Origin: DATFNI01 sp963712305
Lineage (GTDB): Bacteria; Bacteroidota; Rhodothermia; Balneolales; DATFMH01
Assembly: GCA_963712305.1 (NCBI GenBank)
Contig: CAVQHI010000001.1
Span: 248,001 to 312,000 of the forward strand
Reading direction: 5' to 3'
DNA: 64,000 nucleotides
Part shown: piece after piece, positions 1-9,749 of the stretch
Layout of the letters: the number at the start of each line of letters is the position of its first letter
Position numbering within the stretch: position 1 is the stretch's first letter
The notes under the pieces: model-generated
Told to the model about the DNA's origin: nothing
What the model saw: only the letters and a program-made list of their open reading frames with translations
Databases searched by the model: none
Translations under genes and position numbers: made by a program

Positions 1-202
1 GAAATCAAAACCAATCGAATTGATATGCTTACCATATGGCACACCAGTCAACAGCCACCTGCACACCTGGAATAGGATTTTCTCCTCCCCTTGGTATGAT
101 GCCCTGCTTCGTAACACCGACTTGGGCTTTGTTCCCATCTTCCAGGAAAGCAGATCTTAATTTAGGTGGGCTCTTAATGGATGTTGGGAACGAGTATAAA
201 AC

Positions 203-236
203 AAAAAGCCGGTCTCCTTTTGGAGATCGGCTTTTT
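203..236 (-). terminator. Rho-independent terminator of tmRNA
   Basis: Inverted repeat 203-217 / 222-236 (AAAAAGCCGGTCTCC paired with GGAGATCGGCTTTTT, one G-T wobble) with a four-base loop. It lies just beyond the tmRNA 3' end and gives a T-run when read on the minus strand. Confidence 0.85.
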
Positions 237-239
237 CAG

Positions 240-607
240 TGGAGGTGCCGGGAGTCGAACCCGGGTCCGAGATGGCAAACCGCCAAGCATCTACATGCTT
301 ATCCTGGTTTTAGAATCTTACCCGATGATTTGCCGCCAGGCAGGCGTCATCAGGCCAGGCCGGAAAAGTTTCAAGCGAGCCGGCCGGCCACCGGATCACG
401 TTAGTCTGTCTAAAGGTGTCGCTCCAGTAGCCCCCAACAGACGAGAAGCTAAAGGAACGGTCTAGCGGCTGTTAGGCGGCCAGACTGTAAGAGTAATTGT
501 TTGCATTTGCATTTAAGCATCCAAATGTTGTTTTACGAGGGTCATTTGGCACAACCTCGGCATGCAGCCTGTGATCTTACTCACCCCGTCGAGACCGTGT
601 CACCCCC
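240..607 (-). ncRNA. ssrA: transfer-messenger RNA (tmRNA)
   Basis: Rescues stalled ribosomes by trans-translation, working with SmpB. The minus strand begins GGGGGTGACACGGTCTCGAC at 607, the hallmark tmRNA 5' end, and finishes with a T-arm (GGGTTCGACTCCCGGC) and CACCTCCA at 240. The acceptor stem GGGGGUG pairs with CACCUCC. The 3' CCA is not encoded (CTG follows the discriminator A). The tag reading frame runs from about 510 down to the TAA at 474-472 and reads ANANNYSYSLAA; the exact resume codon is inferred. The length of about 368 nt is normal. It is preceded by a long AT-rich region and followed by a clear terminator. Confidence 0.95.
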
Positions 608-761
608 AGAAACAATTCTGAATTTTAAATTTTGAATTTTGAATTGTCGGGACGAATCTACGTTGAATAAGTCATCGGCCAGATATATAAGATAAGACTT
701 TTTGTTACATCTTGTAAATGCCTATCCTCCCTTTTCATTTATATGTTATTAATTTCACTTT

Positions 762-787
762 AATAACAGTTCATTATAACTGTTATT
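762..787. promoter_or_regulatory. hairpin upstream of the dehydrogenase gene
   Basis: AATAACAGTT (762-771) and AACTGTTATT (778-787) form a perfect 10-bp inverted repeat about 100 bases before the ATG at 884. It could be an operator or a weak terminator. The rest of 608-883 is AT-rich with no gene seen. Confidence 0.35.
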
Positions 788-883
788 TTGTCATTAACCC
801 TTTCATTGCTATCATTATTAAGTTATAAGAAGGTTATATTTAAAAGAATTGAGTTTATCGTTCAGTAATATCGAATATCATTC

Positions 884-2056
884 ATGAAAATTGCGATTCT
901 TGGTGCCGGAACTGTTGGAGCTGCTTTAACACGGGTTCTGTGTACAAATCCCAAATTACGTGCTCTCATTGTCATCGATGAAAATGGATTGGCTTTAGAC
1001 GAGCTTTCCGAACAATGTCCCTCGGGAACGCTTCGTACCTATCGTGTCAATATCAATCGTGAACACGCGATCATTACCCTGATTAAAGGTTTTGACGTTC
1101 TCATTTGCGCCCTGCCCTCTCACCACAACCTCAGGATTTCTGAATTAGCCCTCAAATCCGGTATCCATTATATCGATTTCGGTGGAAGTGATGAAATTCT
1201 TGAAGAACAAATGGCGCTTAATAATAAAAATAATCGTCAGGATCACTGGATCATCCCTAACTGCGGTATGGCACCGGGACTCGTTAATATTCTTGCCATG
1301 CACGGCTTCGAATCGTTTGATAAAGTCGATTCGATCAACGTGTGGGCATCCAGTCTTCCCGTGGAACCGATCCCACCCTTCAATATCCAACTCAGTTTTT
1401 CGCCATACGGATTGCTCAAGGAGTACCTGGATCCGGTCACCCTCATAAGAAATGGGAAACTAACGACGGTTGAACCGTTACATGGTTATGAGACCATCCA
1501 GTTTGATTCCCAGCCCGATCTTGGTCAACTGGAGACATTTTATGTCAGCGGTGGTATTACATCTCTTGCAAAGTATCTGAAGGGCAAAGTCAAAGATTTG
1601 AACTTTAAAACGATTCGTTATCCAGGCCACCGCAACATTGTGGAAGCTCTGCGCGTATTGGGGCTCGATTCTGATCAGATCATCGATATCAGAAGCAACC
1701 TTACCTTTCGGCAATTGCTTATTCGACAATTGCAAAAACACTTACCATCAGGCAAGAAAGACTTTGTGTTGATCAAGGTTGTGATCGATGGAGTCAAAAA
1801 TGGGCAAGCGATACAACGTGAGTATGAAATTATGCACCATTACGATGAGAAACGTGATGTATCCGCTTTAATGTCTTGCGTTACCCTGACCACAGAGATC
1901 ATCGCCGAGATGATGGTGGACAAGAACCTGAAAGGTGCGGGCGGCATAAAACCACCGGAACAGATTGTTCCGCTCGACGACTTCATAGAACGCCTCAGAG
2001 ACAAAGGAGTCAAGCTGGACATCCGGGAACATGAGATTGAACTCTACGATGCGTGA
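884..2056 (+). CDS. saccharopine dehydrogenase-like NAD(P)-binding oxidoreductase
   Basis: A 390-residue cytoplasmic protein that begins with a Rossmann nucleotide-binding motif (GAGTVGAAL, about residues 7-15). It continues with the saccharopine-dehydrogenase NADP-binding layout, including the CALPSHHNL and GIHYIDFGG stretches and an NCGMAPGLVN segment that starts the catalytic domain. The family includes saccharopine reductases and lysine 6-dehydrogenase-like enzymes acting on amino-acid substrates; the substrate here cannot be told from sequence. It stands alone, converges on floA, and is followed by a strong hairpin terminator. The ATG at 884 is the first start in frame with the Rossmann motif. 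Confidence 0.8.
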   Translation: MKIAILGAGTVGAALTRVLCTNPKLRALIVIDENGLALDELSEQCPSGTLRTYRVNINREHAIITLIKGFDVLICALPSHHNLRISELALKSGIHYIDFGGSDEILEEQMALNNKNNRQDHWIIPNCGMAPGLVNILAMHGFESFDKVDSINVWASSLPVEPIPPFNIQLSFSPYGLLKEYLDPVTLIRNGKLTTVEPLHGYETIQFDSQPDLGQLETFYVSGGITSLAKYLKGKVKDLNFKTIRYPGHRNIVEALRVLGLDSDQIIDIRSNLTFRQLLIRQLQKHLPSGKKDFVLIKVVIDGVKNGQAIQREYEIMHHYDEKRDVSALMSCVTLTTEIIAEMMVDKNLKGAGGIKPPEQIVPLDDFIERLRDKGVKLDIREHEIELYDA

Positions 2057-2080
2057 TTTAGACTTTAGATGTGAGACAAA

Positions 2081-2110
2081 AGCAGGGGCGATTCGAGAAT
2101 CGCCCCTGCT
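2081..2110. terminator. bidirectional terminator between convergent genes
   Basis: Perfect 13-bp stem (2081-2093 / 2098-2110, AGCAGGGGCGATT) with a CGAG loop, flanked by AAA on one side and TTTATTT on the other. It sits between the dehydrogenase stop (2056) and the floA stop (2193). Confidence 0.8.
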
Positions 2111-2192
2111 TTATTTATAGAAATTTTAGCTTATAACCTATATTCGAAGACTATCTCTAATGTCTAAAATCTCAGATCTAACATCTTAACAA

Positions 2193-3200
2193 TCAGAGAT
2201 TGTGTTGATCTTTATCGTTCTTGGATCGTTGTTTCTGTGAACCGCTTTTTGCGATGGTCTCTCGCATGTCGGTATCTGCCATGACATTCTTCATGTTGTA
2301 ATAATCCATTATACCGATCTTGCCTTCCCTGAAGGCTTGCGCAATTGCTTTGGGAATTTCTGACTCCGCTTCCACAACTTTTGCCCGCATCGCTTCGATT
2401 TTTGCTTTGTTTTCCTGTTCCTGGGCAACAGCCATAGCCCTGCGTTCTTCCGCCTTGGCACGGGCTACCTGGAGGTCGGCGCCCGCCTGATCAGCCTGCA
2501 GCTTGGCACCGACGTTATCACCGACATCTACATCCGCGATGTCGATAGAGAGGATTTCAAATGCCGTACCGCTGTCGAGTCCCTTGCTCAAAACGACCTT
2601 AGAGATGTTGTCGGGATTTTCGAGAACCAGCTTATGTGTTTCCGAAGAACCGATCGTTGTTACAATTCCTTCACCCACACGGGCAAGGATGGTTTCTTCG
2701 GTTGCCCCACCAACCAATCGCGCCAGGTTTGCCCTGACAGTGACACGGGCAACGGCCCGCACCTGGATACCGTCTTTTGCCAAAGCAGTGATTGGCGGTG
2801 TTTCAATAACTTTTGGATTGACAGAGATCTGAACGGCTTCAAACACATCGCGGCCTGCCAGGTCAATTGCTGCGGCACGCTCGAAGGTCAGTCCGAGGTT
2901 TGCCTTGTCAGCAGATATAAGCGCCTGTACGACTTTATGAATGTCACCGCCTGCCAGGAAATGGGCCTCTATCTTACTCAAATCCAGTTTTATGCCGGCT
3001 TTCGTTGCTGTGATCTCAGCTTTAACGATAGGTGCCGGTGCCACTTTGCGAAGACGCATCCCAACCAGGTCACGGAAAATCGATACCTTCACGCCCGAAA
3101 ACGTCGCTGTTATCCATAGACCGATCGGGATGAAATAGAAGAACGTGACCAGACCTACGATAATGAGAGCAATGATAAATAATCCCCAAAATGGTTCCAT
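2193..3200 (-). CDS. floA: flotillin-like protein FloA
   Basis: Membrane scaffold of functional microdomains, 335 residues. The N-terminus is a hydrophobic hairpin/TM segment (about 5-33, FIIALIIVGLVTFFYFIPIG). A PHB/flotillin domain follows to about residue 235. An Ala/Glu-rich coiled coil comes next (AEERRAMAVAQEQENKAK) with the segment EGKIGIMDYYNMKNVMADT typical of the YqfA/FloA family. It lies 33 bases downstream of the long-form nfeD gene, the partner with which floA is usually found (compare yqeZ-yqfA), so the two are probably co-transcribed. The hydrophilic tail is lineage-specific. Confidence 0.93.
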   Translation of the reverse strand: MEPFWGLFIIALIIVGLVTFFYFIPIGLWITATFSGVKVSIFRDLVGMRLRKVAPAPIVKAEITATKAGIKLDLSKIEAHFLAGGDIHKVVQALISADKANLGLTFERAAAIDLAGRDVFEAVQISVNPKVIETPPITALAKDGIQVRAVARVTVRANLARLVGGATEETILARVGEGIVTTIGSSETHKLVLENPDNISKVVLSKGLDSGTAFEILSIDIADVDVGDNVGAKLQADQAGADLQVARAKAEERRAMAVAQEQENKAKIEAMRAKVVEAESEIPKAIAQAFREGKIGIMDYYNMKNVMADTDMRETIAKSGSQKQRSKNDKDQHNL

Positions 3201-3233
3201 GATTGTTAGCTTATTTCTTGAACAGGTTTTTGA

Positions 3234-4586
3234 TTAACTATTTTTGCGATCCTCCGTCTGGATCTTTGATGCTACGATTCTATTGCCGCTGACTTCGGTA
3301 ATACGGATGTGTTCGCCTTTATGAATAAACTCACCACTTGATACCACATCAACCCGACTTCCCTCAATGAGTACGGTCCCCGATGGACGCAGTGCCGTAA
3401 GAGTCTCGCCTTCTTTTCCTATAAGGTTTTCAGTTAGTGTCGTAGCAATATAACCTTTCTCATCACCAGACCAATCGTTAAGAATCAACCGAGAGAATCT
3501 TGAAGTGTTTGGCAGATAACGAGCCAATGATACGATCATCAGTATTGAAAGAAGCAGCGTGACGACCATTGTCCAGATGGCTGTGCTGAGATGACTCAAT
3601 GTTGGGAAATCAAGTCCGATATTCCCCACAAGCGCCGAACCGAGGCTCAGTACAATGAGGAGTATCCCCGATATTCCAGTCACTCCAAATCCAGGAATGA
3701 CAAACACTTCCATGATAATCAGCAATACCCCGACAAAGAAGAGGATGATCTCCCATCCTTCGGCTAACCCAACGACATATAGTGGTGCAAAAAAGAGTAG
3801 CGCGGATGTGGCAGCAATCAAGCCGGGAATACCAACACCCGGTGAGTGCAACTCGAAAAATAAACCGCCTAACATGAGCAGCATCAGCAGTGCACTGACA
3901 ATAGGACTGGACAGATATCCCAACATCGCTTCCTGCCATCGTGAGCTTTCCTCAACAAGCCGGGCTCCTTCCCACCCCATTTTCGTGGCAACAGCACTCA
4001 TTGATTGAACTTCGGCACTGGCCATGTGGTAACGGATCGCCTCGGCTGTACTCAACGAGAGGAGTTGTCCGGCCGGAATGATGTCATCCACCGATATATT
4101 CTCGTCAACCATCGCTTCGGCAAGTTGCGGATTTCTGCCTCGTGCTTCGGCTGTAGAGCGCATCAGGCTCCGCATATAACTCTGCATCTTTTCTGAGGCT
4201 TTATTTCCTGATCTGTCAACGACGGTGGCGGCTCCCATAGACGCTCCCGGTGACATGTAAATCGAGTCGCAGGCAAGAGCGATTAACGCTCCTCCGGAGG
4301 CTGCGTCTTTATCAATAAAAGCCGCAGTCGGTACTGGTATCTCCAAAATCTCTTTGCGTATGTCATCGGCCGCTTCAAGCAGGCCGCCATACGTATCAAT
4401 GTGAAATATTAGTCCCACGGCCTTTTGTTCGACAGCACGATCCACCCCACGGTGGACTGCACTTACCATCTGGTTATCGATCGGGCCGCTAATATTTATT
4501 ATATAGACCTGCGACTGAGCAACCGAGGCCTTGCTTATAAAGCATAGGCTTACTATTACGAAGATGTAAAACCAAGCTCTTTTCAT
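3234..4586 (-). CDS. long-form NfeD membrane serine protease
   Basis: A 450-residue protein with three parts. A signal peptide (about 1-24) is followed by a ClpP/crotonase-like serine protease domain with the conserved SGGALIALACD and PGASMGAA segments (about 90-120). Several transmembrane helices occupy about 230-355, and a C-terminal NfeD OB-fold is near 385-445 (SGTVLIEGSRVDVVSSGEFI). NfeD proteins partner with stomatin/flotillin proteins, and the floA gene follows directly. The gene is transcribed divergently from the TonB receptor at 4780; the 193-base gap should hold both promoters, with no clear box visible. Confidence 0.9.
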   Translation of the reverse strand: MKRAWFYIFVIVSLCFISKASVAQSQVYIINISGPIDNQMVSAVHRGVDRAVEQKAVGLIFHIDTYGGLLEAADDIRKEILEIPVPTAAFIDKDAASGGALIALACDSIYMSPGASMGAATVVDRSGNKASEKMQSYMRSLMRSTAEARGRNPQLAEAMVDENISVDDIIPAGQLLSLSTAEAIRYHMASAEVQSMSAVATKMGWEGARLVEESSRWQEAMLGYLSSPIVSALLMLLMLGGLFFELHSPGVGIPGLIAATSALLFFAPLYVVGLAEGWEIILFFVGVLLIIMEVFVIPGFGVTGISGILLIVLSLGSALVGNIGLDFPTLSHLSTAIWTMVVTLLLSILMIVSLARYLPNTSRFSRLILNDWSGDEKGYIATTLTENLIGKEGETLTALRPSGTVLIEGSRVDVVSSGEFIHKGEHIRITEVSGNRIVASKIQTEDRKNS

Positions 4587-4779
4587 CGCCCCTCAGGTTA
4601 TTTTTCGTATACTTGGACTCACTTCAATATAAAAAAACGGCATTCACCCGCCATAAATATTTTTAAAAAAATGAAACGATATGAAGTGGAACAAAGATTA
4701 TCACTTCATCGCAATATCGTATCCATCAAAACAATAGCTGAAAGAAAGATACTGAGATCTCTGAATTACCTCCATTTTT

Positions 4780-7026
4780 ATGCTCTTTAGCAAGAAATTA
4801 TTTCTATTAATAATATCGGTACTGTTCCTGCCTGTTTTCCTGATGGCTCAGCAGAAGGCTTCAATCAACGGATATGTCAAAGATGCAACGACCGGGGAAA
4901 CGCTTATATCTGCCAATATCGCCATCGAGGGTACCTCCATTGGAGCCAGCTCCAATACATCAGGGTATTATACCCTCCCTGATCTTGATCCCGGAACATA
5001 CACGGTATTGTGCACCTATATCGGGTATACACGGTATAGTAAAAAAATAACCTTAGAACCTGGAAGAACTCTTAGACTGTCCATTGAGCTGGAACCCCAA
5101 CGGACCCAAATGCAGGATGTCATTGTTCAGTCAACGACAGAAAAAGATGAGAAAAATAAAATCGGTTCGGCCCAGATCACTACCAAGATGATCAAAGAGC
5201 TGCCCTCAGTGCTGCAGGCCGACGTCTTTCGTTCTATCCAGTTATTGCCGGGTGTAAAATCGGCTTCAGATTTTTCCAGCGGCCTTTATATCCGGGGTGG
5301 GAGTCCGGACCAGACGCTTATCCTGCTCGACCGCACGACGGTATACAACCCAACACACTTTTTTGGCTTTTTCTCAACATTTAATCCTGATGCCATCAAA
5401 GATGTGCGTCTATATAAAGGCGGTTATCCCGCAAAATATGGCGGGCGTCTTGGTTCGGTGCTTGCTATTTACAACAAGGATGGAAACCGAAAAAAAACGG
5501 ATGGATCAGCTACGTTGGGACTGCTGGCATCGAGAGTCATGGCAGAAGGCCCATACAGCAGGGGATCATGGATGCTGGCATTTAGAAGATCAACTTTGGA
5601 GCCTGTTCTGGCTCTATTACGACAATCACAAGATAACATTCCGAGTTCCTTTTATTTCTGGGATGCGAACGGGAAACTGAATTTTGACGCCAACGACTCG
5701 AATAAATTTTCACTGGCATTCTACTCTGGTCAGGATTTCATCAATTTCCCTTTTGCCGCTGACGCCTCCATACGTCTTAAATACGGTAACAACACCTTCA
5801 GCACCAACTGGACACACCTGTTTTCCGATAAAGTATTTTCCAACCTCACACTCACTGGTTCACGATACTTTAACTATCCCGAATTCAATATCGCGGATAC
5901 GCCATTCCGGCGCTCCAACAACGTCTTTGATTTATCTGCGAAGGGAGACATCCAGTACATACCGAATCAGCGGCATCAGTTTGAAGCAGGTTTCTGGTCG
6001 GGTGCTCTAACCCTGAAACTTAAGGACAATTTCAATAATCAAGACGTTTTCGGGTCGCGTATCCACAGTCGCTATAGCTCGATATATGCCCAGGATACAT
6101 GGGACCCATCGATCCGGTGGGAGTTCGTTTATGGTGTTCGTCTCAATTACTTTTCCCGCGGTAATTATCTGCGTGTCTCACCGCGCCTGTCCATTGAATA
6201 CCAGCCAACCAGTTCCCTCCGTTTCCAGGCGGCCTATGGCCATTACGACCAGTTTCTTACCCTGGTTACAAACCAGGCATTTTCGGGTTTTGATACCTGG
6301 CTGACGACCGCCAAAGGCGTACAACCCTCCTTTGGCGATCAGTTTGTTCTTGGCGTGAAATCACAGCCTTCGGACAGTTATGATATCAATGTCGAAGGAT
6401 ATTACCGCACAATGGAAGACCTCTTCGAGCTGGATCCTTTCCTGCCCGATGCTGCCGGCCTTAATTACGACCAATTATTCCGTTTTGGCAAAGGGTATGC
6501 GTATGGCGTTGAAACCAAGCTGGAGAAAAATAAGGGACGATTTAACGGTTACATTGGATATACCTACAGTGTAACACGTCGCCGATTCCCTGAGTTTAAT
6601 GACAATCGTTATTTCCCCCCACGTTATGACCGCGAAAACGATGTCACAGTAGTTGCAAATTATCAACTCAGTAAACGATGGAAAACAACCGTCGTATTTA
6701 CGTATGCAACAGGCCAGGCATACACAAAACCCCTTGGCAGGACAGTGGTTCTTGCACCATTTACATCAGGTGGTCTTGATTTATTAACGGTTGGAAAAGT
6801 CAACGCTTCGCGCCTTCCTGCTTATCATCGTATGGATATTGGATTCACGCGAACGGGATCATTCTTCGGTTTATGGCCGTCCGAGTTACAGCTGCAAATC
6901 ATCAATGTATATTCACATCGTAATGTCTGGTTCTATAACTATGATTTCAACAAGAACCCGATTGAACGGAAAACAGTACCGATGCTGCCGATCATCCCCT
7001 CAATATCTTATACCATAAATTTTTAG
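4780..7026 (+). CDS. TonB-dependent receptor with N-terminal carboxypeptidase-like domain
   Basis: Outer-membrane active transporter or signalling receptor of 748 residues. It has a signal peptide (about 1-23, ending FLMAQ) and a CarboxypepD-regulatory-like domain (about 28-110, INGYVKDATTGETLISANI). A plug domain (about 115-240) contains LLPGVKSASDFSSGLYIRGG and LILLDRTTVYNP, and a beta-barrel ends in an aromatic residue (SYTINF). The next gene, five bases downstream, is a DUF4249 lipoprotein; this pairing is common in Bacteroidota and suggests a two-part outer-membrane complex. The ligand is unknown. Confidence 0.92.
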   Translation: MLFSKKLFLLIISVLFLPVFLMAQQKASINGYVKDATTGETLISANIAIEGTSIGASSNTSGYYTLPDLDPGTYTVLCTYIGYTRYSKKITLEPGRTLRLSIELEPQRTQMQDVIVQSTTEKDEKNKIGSAQITTKMIKELPSVLQADVFRSIQLLPGVKSASDFSSGLYIRGGSPDQTLILLDRTTVYNPTHFFGFFSTFNPDAIKDVRLYKGGYPAKYGGRLGSVLAIYNKDGNRKKTDGSATLGLLASRVMAEGPYSRGSWMLAFRRSTLEPVLALLRQSQDNIPSSFYFWDANGKLNFDANDSNKFSLAFYSGQDFINFPFAADASIRLKYGNNTFSTNWTHLFSDKVFSNLTLTGSRYFNYPEFNIADTPFRRSNNVFDLSAKGDIQYIPNQRHQFEAGFWSGALTLKLKDNFNNQDVFGSRIHSRYSSIYAQDTWDPSIRWEFVYGVRLNYFSRGNYLRVSPRLSIEYQPTSSLRFQAAYGHYDQFLTLVTNQAFSGFDTWLTTAKGVQPSFGDQFVLGVKSQPSDSYDINVEGYYRTMEDLFELDPFLPDAAGLNYDQLFRFGKGYAYGVETKLEKNKGRFNGYIGYTYSVTRRRFPEFNDNRYFPPRYDRENDVTVVANYQLSKRWKTTVVFTYATGQAYTKPLGRTVVLAPFTSGGLDLLTVGKVNASRLPAYHRMDIGFTRTGSFFGLWPSELQLQIINVYSHRNVWFYNYDFNKNPIERKTVPMLPIIPSISYTINF

Positions 7027-7031
7027 ATCGT

Positions 7032-7940
7032 ATGAATACCCGGACTATTCCTGTCATTCTCCTGTTATTTCTAATCATAATCAGTGGATGTAACCCATAC
7101 AAACAGGATGCTTATCAACAACAATATGTTGTAGAAGCTTACCTTGTTGAAGGCACTACCCTTCCCCCGCTTGCTTTATCAACTACTACTCCGGTTGACC
7201 AAAAATATAACATTTCAGATGCGGCCATAGGAAATGCCAAAGTTCAGATTCAGCTGCTAGATGATGCAGGCAACATAAAGAAACGGTATGATTACTTTAT
7301 GTATTCAAAGGGACTCTACTTGCCAAAGAATAACACTGACACTGTTAAATCACTGAGTAAGTATCATCTCAGGGTAGTGATACCGGATTCTCCAGATACC
7401 CTTGAAGCAACCGCGATTGTCCCCAAAGCCTTTCACTTTATAAATAACCCTCCGGACAGCGTGATTTATCAGTCAGGCGACGGGATTTCCCTCGATATAA
7501 CCCAAAGCTATTATCCCGGACGGCAAACGGAATACATCGCTTCGGCTGTTGCTGAAGGAGAACTTGACTCGTTGCGACTAACGCCCTTTTATGCCGATGT
7601 CTATAGCCGAAGCAATGATAACCAACTAAGTGATTATCGGATCAACAATTCCAACATCATCAATGAAGGGAACTTCACTATAAACAGTGATGGAACCATT
7701 ACAATAAAGTATCCCTGGATTGGTGTCGCTTATTACGGGGAAAACAGCCTTGTACTTAATGCAATAGACGACAATGTATACGATTTCGTCCGGTCTCAAT
7801 CAGTACAGACTGGTGGCAACACACTCCCTCCCGGCCAGATCCAAAACGCAATTATGCACGTGAAAGGAGGAATCGGTGTTTTCGGAGCCATGGCAACAGA
7901 CACCGTTCATGTCTACATCAAGAGAAACCCAAACTTGTAG
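7032..7940 (+). CDS. DUF4249 family lipoprotein
   Basis: A 302-residue surface or periplasmic lipoprotein. The signal peptide ends in a lipobox (IIISGC, Cys near residue 20). The mature part opens with the family-typical QYVVEAYLVEG segment and is beta-rich. DUF4249 proteins are nearly always encoded next to TonB-dependent receptors and are thought to assist them; no enzymatic function is known. The gene begins five bases after the receptor stop, so the two are one operon. Confidence 0.85.
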   Translation: MNTRTIPVILLLFLIIISGCNPYKQDAYQQQYVVEAYLVEGTTLPPLALSTTTPVDQKYNISDAAIGNAKVQIQLLDDAGNIKKRYDYFMYSKGLYLPKNNTDTVKSLSKYHLRVVIPDSPDTLEATAIVPKAFHFINNPPDSVIYQSGDGISLDITQSYYPGRQTEYIASAVAEGELDSLRLTPFYADVYSRSNDNQLSDYRINNSNIINEGNFTINSDGTITIKYPWIGVAYYGENSLVLNAIDDNVYDFVRSQSVQTGGNTLPPGQIQNAIMHVKGGIGVFGAMATDTVHVYIKRNPNL

Positions 7941-8360
7941 TTTTTAACCTGAGATTTGAATAAGATCATCATAAGGTGTGATTATCCCTGGCAAGAAAAT
8001 GGAACACTTTAGTATCTCGTTGATAAAACCCGATTAGTTCCGGATCTACTCTTTTCATTTCGGAACAATTCCCGATCCGATCGGGACCGTTTTTACGGGA
8101 ATGACGTGGGATTTGTTTGGACGAATGAACTCATTGCACCCGGATGTTAGGAAAAAATCCGTAAATACATGAACCTTTTTAACGGTTTATGCCGGTTCGG
8201 TTATAAGACTGAATATGTAAATCAGCATTTTTGCAGGTTTATCTTATCTCGAACTTACGTTAATTCACCCGGTATCGAAGAAATTATACCTCTGTGTATT
8301 TCGTATCTTTTATAAAAAAGAAAGTCAAGGATGTACTTTTCCAATGACGTTCCCGAATCG
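7941..8360. other. intergenic region with a dispersed palindrome and repeat motif
   Basis: No gene seen. It contains a TCCCGAT-CCG-ATCGGGA palindrome (8070-8086), also found at 59.6 and 63.3 kb in variant forms, and the motif TATCTCGAACTTACGTTAAT (from about 8246), which recurs near 12.6, 14.2 and 63.4 kb. Confidence 0.5.
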
Positions 8361-8374
8361 ATTTTTGTCTTTTC

Positions 8375-8726
8375 AAGACGCCCTGATCTATGGCAAATTC
8401 GTTGTTCGGATAGTGCTGATACCGACATCTTATAAACTTTGGTGGACGGGTCGGCAACGATCCTACCGACCTATGGCTTCTTCGGTTTTCTGTAACCAGA
8501 CTTATATCAGAGTCTCAAGCCTGAGTGTTGGGCTTGGTCCTAAGGTCATATGGGGCTTCCAGCCCGGATAACTAAGCTCGGCGTTGAACCTGAGAACCGA
8601 TAGGTTCCCGATTAGACACGGCGAGGGGAGTCTGTCCGGGACCCGATCCCTGCCTGCTCGTCCCATCTATAAGGGCCGAATCAGGACTGGCTATCGGGCC
8701 GAATCCCCACCCGCGCAGAAAAACTT
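8375..8726 (-). ncRNA. candidate bridge/seek RNA region of the IS110 element
   Basis: Non-coding DNA downstream of the transposase with several short hairpins: GGTCGG/CCGACC (8449-8454/8466-8471), AGACT/AGTCT (8498-8502/8511-8515), AAGCC/GGCTT (8517-8521/8531-8535), GGGCT/AGCCC (8553-8557/8561-8565) and GAACCT/AGGTTC (8586-8591/8602-8607). A direct repeat GGGCCGAATC lies at 8673-8682 and 8696-8705. IS1111-type elements encode a guide RNA in this position that pairs with target and donor DNA. That this RNA is made here is inference; its ends and loops cannot be fixed by eye. Confidence 0.5.
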
Positions 8727-9749
8727 CTACGCAGAATATGTTTGGTTATGCTTCCATATACTCCAAAGTGTGATTAAGATTTTGCGTTGGGTGTTCAAGC
8801 GGGCCTTCACCGGGTCCCCACACCTGCCCAGGCTGGCCTGGTAAAACCCGCTGACTTCGTTTGGGCTTTTCATCGCCGATTTCCAAACCGTATGAGCCAC
8901 GTTTTTCAGAGGACCATGTCCAGCCTTTGAGAGTCGTTCAGCGCGCAGGCGTCGTCCGTCACTACTGGCCTTGCGTACCGCCAATTGGCAAAAACGGATG
9001 AGTTGACCTCTTCTTTGGAACCGGTAAGGAGTCTGAATATACCCGGAGAAGGTGTGGGATCCCACAGGCCCCATCCCCGACATCTTCTGAAACTGGACAA
9101 TCTCCGGATAAGCCCGACCCGCCTGGGTGATCCGTTCGAATTGTTCTTGTTTGGCCCGGGCGATCATTCCGATATGGTCAAACTTGGCCTGCACCTCCCG
9201 CCCCAGTCCGGCCGGGGTAATCTGATCCAGAATCGGCTCCGGCCGGGCGTAATCGGCCTTGACCAACTTCCGATTGTATCCCCAGTGGCGCAGCATCGCC
9301 TGGAGTTGTCGCTTGTTCGTTGTCAGGGCTTTGTTGAGTCTCTGATACTCTTTGATCTGGTGGTAAAACAGGCGGCGATCTCCCATTCGTTTCGGTCTCC
9401 AGACCGGCTTGAGGGCTCCCAGACGCAAGAGCTGACATAACTGGTAGGTATCCCGGTCATCGTTCTTAACCATGCTCCGGGAGATTAAGTGATTCTGGCG
9501 CGGATCACACACGATCAACTCGTCGACATACCCACACAGGCGTTCGGCGGCCCAGAAGGCCATATTGCCTTGCTCCAGGGTCAACGATTTACGGGCAGCC
9601 GGGATGCGGACGACCCCACCGATCAAATTCTGTGCCGTGGTCTGCATTCCTTGCTGTCCCAGGTATTCTCCCTGCTCATTCATGTATCCCATCTTACTGT
9701 GTTTGCTATGTAGGTCGATGGCTATGTATACTTGATTAGATTCGATCAT
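8727..9749 (-). CDS. IS110-family transposase
   Basis: Full-length 340-residue RNA-guided recombinase. The N-terminal RuvC-like DEDD domain keeps D12 (IAIDLHSKHS), E59 (LTLEQGN), and D97/D100 (VKNDDRDTYQL). The C-terminal Transposase_20 domain has the helix-hairpin-helix-like KMSGMGPVG segment and the KASSDGRRL motif holding the catalytic serine (S262 or S263). The start has a good ribosome binding site (AAAGGAG) seven bases before the ATG. No frameshift or stop is seen, so the enzyme may be active. The promoter region holds an inverted repeat AAGAAGAC near 9750 / GTCTTCTT near 9818. Confidence 0.93.
   Translation of the reverse strand: MIESNQVYIAIDLHSKHSKMGYMNEQGEYLGQQGMQTTAQNLIGGVVRIPAARKSLTLEQGNMAFWAAERLCGYVDELIVCDPRQNHLISRSMVKNDDRDTYQLCQLLRLGALKPVWRPKRMGDRRLFYHQIKEYQRLNKALTTNKRQLQAMLRHWGYNRKLVKADYARPEPILDQITPAGLGREVQAKFDHIGMIARAKQEQFERITQAGRAYPEIVQFQKMSGMGPVGSHTFSGYIQTPYRFQRRGQLIRFCQLAVRKASSDGRRLRAERLSKAGHGPLKNVAHTVWKSAMKSPNEVSGFYQASLGRCGDPVKARLNTQRKILITLWSIWKHNQTYSA

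Noticed and set aside
36..465. Two plus-strand open frames over the tmRNA region
   Set aside because: They overlap the tmRNA on the other strand, with no ribosome site or recognisable protein; the sequence is fully explained as ssrA plus its terminator. Nothing convincing is seen in 1-202.
8344..8844. Plus-strand frames of 75 and 86 codons in the IS110 3' end
   Set aside because: They lie in the hairpin-rich non-coding end, have no protein similarity that I recognise, and no ribosome site.
8985..9713. Plus-strand frames opposite the IS110 transposase
   Set aside because: Shadow frames of the transposase coding strand; no start signal or family match.
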